In this document: positions 1 through 7,953 of the stretch, in pieces
How the letters are laid out: every line of letters starts with the position of its first letter
Numbering within the stretch: position 1 is the first letter of the stretch
Assembly: GCA_026990595.1 (NCBI GenBank)
Contig: JALXCZ010000047.1
Coordinates: 1 to 39,782 of the forward strand
Reading direction: 5' to 3'
DNA length: 39,782 nt
Source: Sulfurovum sp.
Lineage (GTDB): Bacteria; Campylobacterota; Campylobacteria; Campylobacterales; Sulfurovaceae
Translations under genes and position numbers: made by a program
Notes under the pieces: generated by a model
Database searches by the model: none
Told to the model about the DNA's origin: nothing
What the model saw: only the letters and a program-made list of their open reading frames with translations

Positions 1-206
1 ATACCTTTGACTTGTAGTATATCTAATGCTTGTTGCATCTGGATGAGGAAGTCTCCAGAGCCACAACCAACATCTAAAAGCGTGTCAAAATCTATAGTCT
101 GTAAAAAAAGAAGGTAATGGGCATAGAGATGAGGTGCCGCCTCTTTTACGCCAAGTAAATCCTCTACTTTGGCATAGAGGTCAAGAGAGTTGGAGCTGTT
201 AGGCAT
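1..206 (-). CDS. SAM-dependent methyltransferase, 5' part only (runs off the window)
   Basis: The ATG at 206 overlaps the hisG stop by 8 nt (ATGCCTAA), so this gene is translationally coupled to hisG. The visible 68 or so residues contain LLDVGCGSGDF, a class I methyltransferase motif I (SAM-binding glycine loop) at about residues 42-52, preceded by an N-terminal helical part (DLYAKVEDLLGVKEAAPHLY). The substrate cannot be told from this fragment. The 3' end lies outside the window, so length and C-terminal motifs are unknown. Family call is firm; function is open. Confidence 0.8.
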   Translation of the reverse strand, partial: MPNSSNSLDLYAKVEDLLGVKEAAPHLYAHYLLFLQTIDFDTLLDVGCGSGDFLIQMQQALDILQVKG

Positions 207-819
207 TTCTTTCTACAACTGCTTTGATTTTTTCATACAGAGAAAGAATTTCTTCTTTTTTTGCATAAAAACTGTTTTTATTTGAGATAAGATGTGCAGA
301 AGAATCCATGATATCTTCAGCTACTTTCAGCCCGTTCTCTCGCATAGTATTACCGGTCTCCACAATGTCTACAATGGCATCTGCTAGTCCTACAAGAGGT
401 GCAAGTTCTATAGAACCGTACAGTTTTACCACTTCTACACCTACTGCCTTTTTAGCAAAGTAGTTTTTTGTAATGTTTACCATCTTGGTAGCTACTTTAA
501 TGTTCGGGCGTGACCAGTCAAGTTCATCTTCATTTTTGATACCAATGGCAACTTTACACTTACCCAATTGCATATCAAGCAGTTGGATAATATCTAGCTC
601 TTTTTCAGTAATAACATCAAGCCCTACCACACCAATGTCTGCGGCACCATGTTTTACATACGTCGGTACATCCTGATTACGTACATTAAGAAAACGGAAA
701 TCACCCATATCCAAAATAAGTTCTCTACCCTCAAACTTAAATTCTCCACCGAAAATCTGGGCAAATATCTCTAGTGTCTGCTCTGCAATTCTTCCTTTTG
801 GAAGTGCTACTGTTAACAT
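199..819 (-). CDS. hisG: ATP phosphoribosyltransferase, short form
   Basis: Catalyses the first step of histidine synthesis, joining ATP and PRPP to give N1-phosphoribosyl-ATP in the cytosol. The 206-residue protein starts MLTVALPKGRI, typical of HisG, and carries the PRPP-loop signature DIVETGNTMRENGL near residues 153-166. It ends soon after, without the roughly 80-residue C-terminal regulatory domain of long HisG. Short HisG proteins are known to need the HisRS-like partner HisZ for activity; no hisZ is in the window. No other his gene is adjacent: hisG is between coaX (7-nt overlap at its start) and a methyltransferase gene (8-nt overlap at its end), so it appears to be expressed from the long upstream operon. 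Confidence 0.96.
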   Translation of the reverse strand: MLTVALPKGRIAEQTLEIFAQIFGGEFKFEGRELILDMGDFRFLNVRNQDVPTYVKHGAADIGVVGLDVITEKELDIIQLLDMQLGKCKVAIGIKNEDELDWSRPNIKVATKMVNITKNYFAKKAVGVEVVKLYGSIELAPLVGLADAIVDIVETGNTMRENGLKVAEDIMDSSAHLISNKNSFYAKKEEILSLYEKIKAVVERNA

Positions 820-1481
820 ATCTTTTTATCCTTTATTGCCTTTAGCATACCTCTAAATACTAAAGTTTCATCATAGACAGCATTCTCGAAGAAAGTAGTG
901 AGTAATAACCCGTCTCCACCCGTGATATAAAGCTGTTTTTCAGCTCTATGTTTCTCTATGAGTGCTTTTACAGACGCGATTATACCATAGCTTATCTGCT
1001 CTTTTGTTGTAATAGGAAGTTCCCTTAAATCTAAATTTATATCTAATGTTGTAGCAAGTGCAGGAGAAATAGTTTTATATCCTTGTATATATGTCTTCAA
1101 CCCTGGCAATATAAAACCACCTAAGTATGTACCCTTTTCCATCACATCTACGGTAATAGCAGAACCTGCATCTACAAACATTCCACTGTCATGACTCAAA
1201 CAGAGTGCTTTTCTGTCAACACCCATTGTCTCATACTCACCTTCTATCTTCATCAAAGATGAGATACTCTTCCACTTATTTATAGAAGCTATCTCATGCG
1301 AAAGTTGATGTTTGACAGAAATATATAAAAGTTTACTTTCTTTATATTTTTCTATAGCATCTGCATGTGTAAGATGTTCCACTTTTTTACCATCATATAT
1401 ATGAAAATGGGTATTTCCGATATCGGCTAAAAGTGTTTCATACTTTGTACCAAGGTCACTTGTCATTTTATTCGGACTCAT
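813..1481 (-). CDS. coaX: Type III pantothenate kinase
   Basis: Phosphorylates pantothenate, the first step of coenzyme A synthesis. Type III signatures are present: LLADIGNTH near the N-terminus (phosphate/acidic motif), GVDRKAL in the middle (GxDR), and DAGSAITVDV (second acidic motif); GFILPGL follows as in the family. The start is uncertain. ATG codons exist at 1499, 1481 and 1466; I prefer 1481 because it has a GGA about 9 nt upstream, while 1466 would lie 1 nt after the stop of the upstream gene. The kinase core begins only at the ADIGNTH motif, so any choice keeps it intact. It overlaps hisG by 7 nt. Confidence 0.93.
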   Translation of the reverse strand: MSPNKMTSDLGTKYETLLADIGNTHFHIYDGKKVEHLTHADAIEKYKESKLLYISVKHQLSHEIASINKWKSISSLMKIEGEYETMGVDRKALCLSHDSGMFVDAGSAITVDVMEKGTYLGGFILPGLKTYIQGYKTISPALATTLDINLDLRELPITTKEQISYGIIASVKALIEKHRAEKQLYITGGDGLLLTTFFENAVYDETLVFRGMLKAIKDKKIC

Positions 1482-1800
1482 GATAGATTTTCCATCCATT
1501 CTCTTCTAGCATTTTTTTAGCATGAGAGCAGAGTGGTGCTTTGATGATGATATATTTTTTCTTTATCTTACTGTCAATATACTGCTCCATTTTTTCATGT
1601 AAAGCCATAAACTCTCCTACCTCTTTTCGAAGCACTCTGCTTTTCTTTTCAACTTGCATTACCAGAACATAATACCCTTTAAGATCAACGCCAAGATAGA
1701 GTACGATCTTTTTTCGTGAACCCAACTCTTTGGGTGCTACTTCTTTAAGTGATTTGAAAATAATATTTTTCTGTTGTAAATACTCTACTATCTCTTTCAT
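1468..1800 (-). CDS. Conserved-looking small protein of unknown function
   Basis: A 110-residue basic protein without signal peptide or membrane segment. It alternates beta-like stretches (KKIVLYLGVDLKGYYVLVMQVEKKSRVLRKE, cut here for description as residues about 29-59) with helical ones, and ends in KKMLEENGWKIYH. I do not recognise the family. It lies 18 nt after the recombinase stop and overlaps coaX, so it is expressed with them. Its tight packing and ordinary codon use argue that it is a real gene. The repeated KKIV/KYIII strands hint at a small alpha/beta fold, but this is only an impression. Confidence 0.75.
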   Translation of the reverse strand: MKEIVEYLQQKNIIFKSLKEVAPKELGSRKKIVLYLGVDLKGYYVLVMQVEKKSRVLRKEVGEFMALHEKMEQYIDSKIKKKYIIIKAPLCSHAKKMLEENGWKIYHESE

Positions 1801-1818
1801 ATTGCAATCATACCCAAA

Positions 1819-2634
1819 TCAACTCAAAGGATGGAAACTTTGCATCGTATCTTGCAAATTCTGCTTTTGTATATGTGTATATATCTGTGTAGTCTCAAGA
1901 GAGCTGTGCCCCAAAAGCTCCTGGACAACACGTAAGTCAGCCCCTCCTATGATGAGTGAAGAGGCAAAAGAGTGACGTAGCACATGGGGTGAAACACCTA
2001 AATATTTTTTAACTATTTTATACGCAGAGATACGGCTTAATACCTCACCTCTATAGTTTAACCACAGATAAGAACTTGCCATATCCTGTTTTTGAAGGTA
2101 TGCATCCAGTGCTTCTGTAGCTACTGGAGCCAAAGGAACTACCCTCTCTTTTTCTCCTTTGGCAAAACGTATCTTCAGCCACCCCTCCAAAATATCCGAG
2201 CGTTGGACACTGAGTGCTTCACTGATGCGGCATCCGCTCGCATACAAAAAGAGTATAAGGGCATGGTCGCGTAACCCCATCAATGTACTTTTATCTATTA
2301 ATTCCAACCCACACATGATCTCTTGGGGAGTTAAATACTTAGGTAAATTTTTAGGCACTTTAGCCATAGGAATCTTGATCTTCTCATGGGTAAAGCTTTG
2401 AATGTGACAGAAATGAAAAAAAGTATTGATAGAAGAGAGTTTTCGGTTGAGTGTCCGTTTATTTTCAAATGTTGCTAAAAATTTCAATACATCCGTAGTA
2501 TCAAGTTTTGTAAGTATTTTTTGCGTAAACAGTTCTAACTGTTTTAAGTCACCAAGGTAAGAGGAGACCGTAAGTGTATCAAGTGCCTTGGTAACACTCA
2601 AATACTCTTCAAAGGCAACTAATAAATTAGAAAT
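1819..2634 (-). CDS. Xer-type tyrosine recombinase, probable ATT start
   Basis: Site-specific recombinase of the XerC/XerD/XerH class, which may resolve chromosome dimers. With the ATT start it has 271 residues. The catalytic set is complete: R136 (GCRISEAL), K159 (KGEKERVVPL), H217 and R220 (HVLRHSFAS), H243 (LLGHSS) and Y252 (TQIYTH). The first usual start codon is a TTG at 2601, with no ribosome site, and it would cut into the conserved N-terminal helix FEEYLSV. Eleven codons upstream, ATT at 2634-2632 sits 5 nt after a perfect AAAGGAG (2646-2640), so I place the start there. The frame is open to a TAA at 2694-2692 with no ATG. Helicobacter XerH is about 350 residues, so this is a shorter type. 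Confidence 0.85.
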   Translation of the reverse strand: MSNLLVAFEEYLSVTKALDTLTVSSYLGDLKQLELFTQKILTKLDTTDVLKFLATFENKRTLNRKLSSINTFFHFCHIQSFTHEKIKIPMAKVPKNLPKYLTPQEIMCGLELIDKSTLMGLRDHALILFLYASGCRISEALSVQRSDILEGWLKIRFAKGEKERVVPLAPVATEALDAYLQKQDMASSYLWLNYRGEVLSRISAYKIVKKYLGVSPHVLRHSFASSLIIGGADLRVVQELLGHSSLETTQIYTHIQKQNLQDTMQSFHPLS

Positions 2635-2639
2635 ACCAA

Positions 2640-2646
2640 CTCCTTT
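2640..2646 (-). promoter_or_regulatory. Shine-Dalgarno AAAGGAG placing the recombinase start at ATT
   Basis: AAAGGAG on the minus strand is followed by TTGGT and then ATT in the recombinase frame, an ideal 5-nt spacing. The only other start nearby, TTG at 2639, is in another frame and hits a stop after six codons. This site is the main evidence for the ATT start. Confidence 0.65.
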
Positions 2647-2648
2647 AA

Positions 2649-2664
2649 AATCGACTAGTCGATT
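2649..2664. repeat. Perfect 16-bp palindrome in the recombinase leader
   Basis: AATCGACTAGTCGATT is a perfect palindrome. On the transcribed strand it ends two bases before the AAAGGAG ribosome site of the recombinase gene. As RNA it can fold into a 6-bp hairpin with a CTAG loop; as DNA it could be an operator for a dimeric protein. Neither role can be decided from sequence. Confidence 0.7.
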
Positions 2665-2699
2665 GAGCTGCCTGCTGAAGGCAACCCAGTGTTAACGTA

Positions 2700-2725
2700 G
2701 CAAAAACGTACTTTGTTCGTTTTGC
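2700..2725 (-). terminator. Weak hairpin after the BamB-like gene
   Basis: GCAAAACG (2725-2718) can pair with CGTTTTTGC (2708-2700) with one bulged base and a 9-nt loop, starting about 27 nt after the stop of the lipoprotein gene. No uridine tract follows, so it may attenuate rather than stop transcription into the recombinase gene. A second small stem, TGCCT/AGGCA, lies between it and the palindrome at 2649. Confidence 0.3.
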
Positions 2726-2751
2726 GTTCTTATCATAGTAAATTACTGTTA

Positions 2752-3780
2752 CTACTCATAACCTAATTTTGAAAGTTCAATGATCTTACCGTCTTTATAG
2801 AGTTTGCTTCCAGTAATAAATACCGGACTGTCAACTTCACCAAGGTCGTATACCTTGTATTTGCTTAAATCACTGTTCAGCACAATAAGCGAGCCTTCCT
2901 GATCTAAAGCAAATACTTTTCCGCCAAATGCTGTTGATGCAGAAAAGTGTGCATATTTGAATCTCTTTTTCGCTAATGGATTAAGTGCGATATCCAGCTT
3001 AATGATATCTCCCTCTTTTGTGAAAAGATAAACATTCCCGTCTGCAATTGCTACGTCAGAGATATTGGCACGATACTCTCTCTTACCTCCGTTACCTAAA
3101 GTGATCAATTTTTTCGGTGTTGCGGCAACCATAGTATTACCCATACGAGAAAGATAGACCACATTATTGAAGACTTTTTCACTACTGAGGTAGACCACCT
3201 TTGCGTCTTCTGTATTTTTTCCATTTACAATAATCAGTTTACCATCAAGCATCGGCATAACTGCCAAATTATCTATAAACATTGGACTTGCTGCTCTTGT
3301 ATCAATGGCAAATGTTCTCTCAGATCTGCTCTCAATCACTTTTCTGTTATCTGCTATCTGATAGACACCAAAAGCATTATTATTCAAGATATAGGCTATG
3401 ACCCCGTTTTTAATGGTTGCAGAAACAATAGGCACATGTAATGCTACCGCTCTTACCGCATCTCCTGTACTTTTATCAATAATTTTCAAAACACCTTCAG
3501 CATTACCCGCCAATACATAGGAAGGACTTTCACTTAGAAACCTGTATCCTTCACCAAGATCAATGGTACTGACTCCTGCTTTACCGATGTACTTTCCGTT
3601 TTTAAGTGTTGCTCCGTCACGGCTAAGGTCAACAATAGTACCGCCATATGAATTAGCAGCATTAGATGCCGAAAATGTCTGCTTCGGTTCAAAATACTGC
3701 TTGCTGCTGCATCCTGAGAAGATCAATGATGCCGTCATTAAAGAGATAAAAGAAAAGATAGACAAAGATAATTTTTGCAT
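2752..3780 (-). CDS. BamB-like beta-propeller lipoprotein
   Basis: A 342-residue exported lipoprotein: the signal sequence has a hydrophobic core and a lipobox-like FSGC with Cys24. The rest is a run of short beta-rich repeats (for example YVLAGNAEGVLKIIDKSTG, KVFALDQEGSLIVLNSDLS, NVYLFTKEGDIIKLDIALN), the pattern of PQQ/WD-type propellers such as BamB, a scaffold of the outer-membrane protein assembly machine. The gene starts inside the stop of a YfgM-like gene (TAATG); E. coli also has yfgM next to bamB. This neighbour is the best support for a BamB role. The sequence is too diverged to call bamB outright; another periplasmic propeller lipoprotein remains possible. Confidence 0.7.
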   Translation of the reverse strand: MQKLSLSIFSFISLMTASLIFSGCSSKQYFEPKQTFSASNAANSYGGTIVDLSRDGATLKNGKYIGKAGVSTIDLGEGYRFLSESPSYVLAGNAEGVLKIIDKSTGDAVRAVALHVPIVSATIKNGVIAYILNNNAFGVYQIADNRKVIESRSERTFAIDTRAASPMFIDNLAVMPMLDGKLIIVNGKNTEDAKVVYLSSEKVFNNVVYLSRMGNTMVAATPKKLITLGNGGKREYRANISDVAIADGNVYLFTKEGDIIKLDIALNPLAKKRFKYAHFSASTAFGGKVFALDQEGSLIVLNSDLSKYKVYDLGEVDSPVFITGSKLYKDGKIIELSKLGYE

Positions 3781-4346
3781 TATTTAGCCTTTAATGTAGA
3801 ATGCATAAGAAGCTGCGCTACCATTGAAAGAGGGGAATGCTCATCGATCAGCTCCAATTTTTCTTTAGCCTTGTTTACATCTCCAGATTTAATGGAAAGA
3901 TAGGCTTCTTCAAGAAATGCCATCTCTTTATAGAGCTTTGAATCTACCGGCTTTTTTTCAATGACCCCTGCCGTATATCGGCTTGCATCAGCAATCACTT
4001 CATTAGAGCTTCCAGCTAATGCATTTAATGTTTTCGTATCTTTATTTTTAGCTGATCGGGCATACATAAAAAGTGCATAAAGTGTCGGATTTTTCTCTTT
4101 AAGTATAGCCAATGCTGATGTATCATCCGCTTTTGTTTGTAATGTTAAAAAAGCTTTATTCGCCTCTTCCAATTTTGCCTGTTTTATTGCTTCCATTATC
4201 TTTGTTCCGGCAAACAAAAGAAACAATACTGCAACAACACCCCAAATAATAAATTTATATTTTTTATAAAGTGTCTCTAATTTAAAGGCACTCTCAAGTA
4301 ATTTTTCATCACTGCTTAACTCTTTTTTTACATCTGCAATATCCAC
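3780..4346 (-). CDS. YfgM-like membrane-anchored TPR protein
   Basis: A 188-residue protein with a short charged cytoplasmic N-terminus, one membrane helix at about residues 33-51 (KFIIWGVVAVLFLLFAGTKI) and a helical, alanine- and lysine-rich C-terminal domain with TPR-like spacing (EEAYLSIKSGDVNKAKEKLELI). This is the architecture of YfgM, an inner-membrane protein that works with the SecYEG translocon and periplasmic chaperones. The start is GTG at 4346, set by AGGAG with a 6-nt spacer; an ATG at 4351 is in another frame. It overlaps the BamB-like gene by one base. Identity with true YfgM is an inference from architecture and neighbour. Confidence 0.7.
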   Translation of the reverse strand: MDIADVKKELSSDEKLLESAFKLETLYKKYKFIIWGVVAVLFLLFAGTKIMEAIKQAKLEEANKAFLTLQTKADDTSALAILKEKNPTLYALFMYARSAKNKDTKTLNALAGSSNEVIADASRYTAGVIEKKPVDSKLYKEMAFLEEAYLSIKSGDVNKAKEKLELIDEHSPLSMVAQLLMHSTLKAK

Positions 4347-4377
4347 TGCATACTCCTACAAACATTTTAATGCATAT

Positions 4378-4383
4378 ATTATA
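4378..4383 (-). promoter_or_regulatory. Predicted -10 (TATAAT) for the YfgM-like operon
   Basis: GGTATAATAT lies in the 59-nt gap between mutS2 and the YfgM-like gene, about 32 nt upstream of its GTG. TATAAT matches the sigma-70 consensus fully. There is no clear -35, as is usual in Campylobacterota. It probably starts the transcript that runs to hisG. Confidence 0.5.
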
Positions 4384-4405
4384 CCTTTTGGAGTTAAAAA
4401 AAGGG

Positions 4406-6634
4406 TTATAGTTCAACAACTGTGATTCCCAAATTCCCCGGCATTCTATAGAATTTTTGGATTTTTGGATGTTTCTTAAGATATTCTGTCACCAATTTTG
4501 ACAGAACTCCTCCACCTGTACCGTGAATGATCTGCACTTCACTGAGATTATTGACCAATGCATCTGAGAGGAATTTATCTACCGTATCAATAGCTTCATC
4601 TGCATACATACCAAGTAACTTCACAGAGACAGAAGCACCGGATTTTTCTACATTTACATCTGCTTTTGGCTTTCGTGGTTTTGGTTTGAGTTTGACTTGT
4701 GGAGTGTCACCTCTTCTCTTTAGCTGAGAAAGTGGCACACGCATCTTCAAACCATCCACAATAATCGTTGCATCTTTCCCACGTAAAGAGATTAATTCAC
4801 CCTTGTGAGAACGGTACTTTACTTTATCGCCCTCTTTTAAAGGTGCTTCATCCACCTTAGCCAACTCTTTTTGTTTGAAGTCTTTACGTTGATGTGCCAC
4901 ATTAAGTAGTCGCCTGCCCTCTGTTGACTCTTTGACTTTAAGCGCTTCACGTGCCTTTTTTGTTGCTGCATTGTAACGGTTTTCAAGTGTCGCTATAGCT
5001 TTTCTATGTTGCTCCTGAAGTTTAAACTCATCCTCTTCCAACTTAACTTTTTTCGCTTCTACTGCTTTTAGCTCTGCGTCTATCTTGGCTATTTTCATAC
5101 GCATTTCACGCTCAAGTGAGGTAGACTTTTCTATGAGTTCATTGAGGTTGTCTTTGTCTTCGCCATAGACTCTCTTTGCCTGCTTCACTATGCCTATAGG
5201 TACGCCATAACGCTCTGCTGTTTCAAAGGCATATGACTTACCAATGCTTCCTTGCAAAAAGGTATAGGTAGGTAAACGACGTTCTTCATCGTACAGTGCA
5301 GCGATGAGTTCTACCTCATCATCACTTGCCATAAGTGATGCCAAACGTTTATGGTGTGTCGTGACAATAAAGCTGATGCCTTTTTTACGAAGTTCATCAA
5401 GCATCACCCTAAAGAGACTTGCTGCTTCATCGGAGTCTGTACCTAGTTCTATCTCATCTACACCTACAATAGCATCTTCTTTATTGAAAAGTTTGGCGAA
5501 CTCCTGCATACGTCCTGCAAAAGTTGAGATATCATTCTTCACAGACTGTGGGTCATCGATAACTGCTTCTATACTTTTATAATGTCCTACCTCTGTTTTG
5601 GAGGCATCACATTTGAATGGCAGCAGGTACTTACTCATATATACGGCGCTTAAAATAGATTTAAGCAGCATGGTCTTACCTCCGGCATTCACTCCGGTAA
5701 CCAGCATGATCTGTTTATGCATATCTATTGTTACTGGTACCGGATTTTCTATGGCGGGGTGGGCAAAGTCTTGAAGTTTGATACGCTTGGATCTGCTTGG
5801 CAAAACAAAAGCATACTCTTTGGCTCTGGCAAACTGTACACGTGCCTGATAGTGATCAAAACGGTCATACTCTTTGTTAATAAAATGTAAAAAACGCTCC
5901 CATTTAAAAAAGATTGCGGATATTTCTTTGCAGTAACGGTAGATGATCGCCTCTTTACCAGAAAGCAGAGCTGATTCTTTCTCTTTTAAATGAGAGATAC
6001 TTTGGGGAAGGATATAAAAAAACCCTGCAGAACTTCGGGCTACTACTGTTGCTTTAATGGCATTATTAAACCCGCCACGTACTAAAAGTGTCTCTTCTCC
6101 ACCGTTAAAATGCACCTGTGTATCTACCAGATAATCTCTGAGTTTCGAAGAATGTGTCAATCTATAAAGTGTCTCTTTGATCTCTGTTTTGTTTTGCTTG
6201 ATCGCACGTTCAAGTTTATAGAGTTCAGGATCACGTTCAGGGTTGATATCTCCCTCTTCCGTGAAATAGCCTATGATCTCTACAATCTCCTCAGGTATCT
6301 CTATACTTTGTATCCATGAAATGAGCGGCTCAGTGAAACCTGCGGCATTTAAACTGTTAAAATAAGAGAACATCGTTACAAAAGCATAAATCTCATCTAA
6401 ACCAAGTACTGCCTGTTTTTTGATACGTGCCAATTCATTATCAAGATTGGGTACCTGCTTTGGCAGGGGAAACTGTACCTTTGAAAGTGCCTGTATATAA
6501 CGGTAATGCTGATTGATATCTCCCTGCATTGCTACAGGTTTTTCTCTGGCTAAAAACTGTTTGAACTGTGAGAGATATCCATCAAGATCCAGTTTTTGAA
6601 TAATGGATTTTTCATTATTCTGCTGTTCAAGCAT
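4406..6634 (-). CDS. mutS2: MutS2 family ATPase/endonuclease
   Basis: MutS2 proteins suppress recombination and, in other bacteria, act on branched DNA or stalled collided ribosomes. This 742-residue protein has a coiled N-terminal/clamp region, a MutS ATPase with Walker A GVNAGGKTMLLKS at about 314-326 and Walker B IVGVDEIELGTD near 390-402, then a long charged coiled coil (about 500-590), and a C-terminal Smr nuclease domain (about 672-742) with HGTGGGVLSKLV. There is no MutS mismatch-reading domain, as expected for MutS2. The ATG at 6634 follows GAGG with a 9-nt spacer and lies 4 nt after murC. The murC-mutS2 order matches Helicobacter and Campylobacter. Confidence 0.95.
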   Translation of the reverse strand: MLEQQNNEKSIIQKLDLDGYLSQFKQFLAREKPVAMQGDINQHYRYIQALSKVQFPLPKQVPNLDNELARIKKQAVLGLDEIYAFVTMFSYFNSLNAAGFTEPLISWIQSIEIPEEIVEIIGYFTEEGDINPERDPELYKLERAIKQNKTEIKETLYRLTHSSKLRDYLVDTQVHFNGGEETLLVRGGFNNAIKATVVARSSAGFFYILPQSISHLKEKESALLSGKEAIIYRYCKEISAIFFKWERFLHFINKEYDRFDHYQARVQFARAKEYAFVLPSRSKRIKLQDFAHPAIENPVPVTIDMHKQIMLVTGVNAGGKTMLLKSILSAVYMSKYLLPFKCDASKTEVGHYKSIEAVIDDPQSVKNDISTFAGRMQEFAKLFNKEDAIVGVDEIELGTDSDEAASLFRVMLDELRKKGISFIVTTHHKRLASLMASDDEVELIAALYDEERRLPTYTFLQGSIGKSYAFETAERYGVPIGIVKQAKRVYGEDKDNLNELIEKSTSLEREMRMKIAKIDAELKAVEAKKVKLEEDEFKLQEQHRKAIATLENRYNAATKKAREALKVKESTEGRRLLNVAHQRKDFKQKELAKVDEAPLKEGDKVKYRSHKGELISLRGKDATIIVDGLKMRVPLSQLKRRGDTPQVKLKPKPRKPKADVNVEKSGASVSVKLLGMYADEAIDTVDKFLSDALVNNLSEVQIIHGTGGGVLSKLVTEYLKKHPKIQKFYRMPGNLGITVVEL

Positions 6635-6638
6635 CTAT

Positions 6639-7952
6639 CTATGCCTCTCCACGTATCTGATAGGTAATATCTCCGGCACCAAAAGCCGTCACCAAGCCTT
6701 CAGCATATTCACGTATAATATTTCCGTCACGCAAAACTTTAACAACACCGTCTTCCTTTGTCACGCTGTCCGCCATAAGTAGTTTATAGCGGGAGAATGC
6801 ACCTTTTAGATCTATGTCTACTTCTAATTCCCCTGCAGACCAGATAGGAAGAATGACAAGCTCATCCACCCCTTCAAAACACTCTACGAATCCTTGCAGG
6901 TTATCCATAGTTCTGGAATACTTATGCGGCTGCCAAATGACATTGAGTTGTGTAAAATTACGTAGATTTTTATAACTATGCAAAGATTCCATTGTTACCT
7001 TAATCTCTGTAGGATGATGCCCATAGTCATCTATGACCACACACTTCTCCTGATTTTGCACAATATCAAAACGTTTCTTTATTCCTTTATATTTCAAAAG
7101 ATTTTGTCGTATCTCTTCCAGTTTTTCACCAAGTTCCAACGCTGCTAAAATAGCCAGTGCCGCATCCAATGCAATATGTGCTCCAAAACCGAAAACTTCA
7201 AAAGTACCCAAGTCCAAAAATTCAAATTTTGTGTGCGGTTCACCATTTACCAATACAAATTCTATATTTCTAATATCTTGGCTTGGATAGAGTTTAATAC
7301 TCTGCATATCAAGTGAAGAGAGGAATTCATCTTCTGCATTGATCACACGCACTTTAGCTAAAGAAAGAAAGTTTCTGTAAGCATTGTAAAAACGCTCTTC
7401 ATCATACTCATAGTACTCCATATGCTCAGGTTCCACATTTGTCACAATAGCCAGATACGGGTTGGAATTCAAGAAACTTTCATCACTTTCATCTGCTTCA
7501 AAGACCACCTTGTCGTTAGGATAGTTTCGTACATTGGATCCAAACGCTTTGGAGATCGCACCGATAAGGGCATTGGACTCAGGAATGATGGAAGCAAGCA
7601 TTGCTGAAGTCGTACTTTTCCCGTGTGCCCCACCTACCGCATATACCTCTTTTTCACCTAAAATGAACTTGAGTGCCTCTTTTCTTGAAAGCAGTTCAAT
7701 ACCTAATGCCTGAGCTTTTTGATACTCCGGATTATTTTTACGTACCGCAGCAGAGTAGATGACCCTCTCCACACCAATGACTGCATCTTCATGGTGAGGA
7801 ATAGTGATCTTGGCATCAAAATTGGTTGCCAGGTCATTGGTGATCTCTGTCTGTTTGATGTCTGAACCGGAGATTTTATGTCCGTCATTATGCAAAAATT
7901 TTGCCAAAGCTGAGAGCCCTATACCTCCTATGCCGATAAAGTGTATTTTCAC
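6639..7952 (-). CDS. murC: UDP-N-acetylmuramate--L-alanine ligase
   Basis: Adds L-alanine to UDP-N-acetylmuramic acid, the first amino-acid step of peptidoglycan precursor synthesis in the cytosol. The 437 residues show the N-terminal nucleotide-binding start MKIHFIGIGGIGLSALA, the ATP loop GGAHGKSTTSAML near residue 107, the acidic metal site FEADESDESFL, and the Mur ligase C-terminal motif DDYGHHPTEI followed by WQPHKYSRT. Length is normal for MurC. The gene starts one base after the stop of the upstream unknown gene and is followed after 4 nt by mutS2, forming one operon. Confidence 0.97.
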   Translation of the reverse strand: MKIHFIGIGGIGLSALAKFLHNDGHKISGSDIKQTEITNDLATNFDAKITIPHHEDAVIGVERVIYSAAVRKNNPEYQKAQALGIELLSRKEALKFILGEKEVYAVGGAHGKSTTSAMLASIIPESNALIGAISKAFGSNVRNYPNDKVVFEADESDESFLNSNPYLAIVTNVEPEHMEYYEYDEERFYNAYRNFLSLAKVRVINAEDEFLSSLDMQSIKLYPSQDIRNIEFVLVNGEPHTKFEFLDLGTFEVFGFGAHIALDAALAILAALELGEKLEEIRQNLLKYKGIKKRFDIVQNQEKCVVIDDYGHHPTEIKVTMESLHSYKNLRNFTQLNVIWQPHKYSRTMDNLQGFVECFEGVDELVILPIWSAGELEVDIDLKGAFSRYKLLMADSVTKEDGVVKVLRDGNIIREYAEGLVTAFGAGDITYQIRGEA

Positions 7953-7953
7953 G

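Noticed and set aside
2602-2751. dif/difH recombination site next to the recombinase
   Set aside because: The region has palindromes but no sequence resembling the dif or difH sites I know, and its place in the leader suits regulation better. A genome-level skew plot would be needed.
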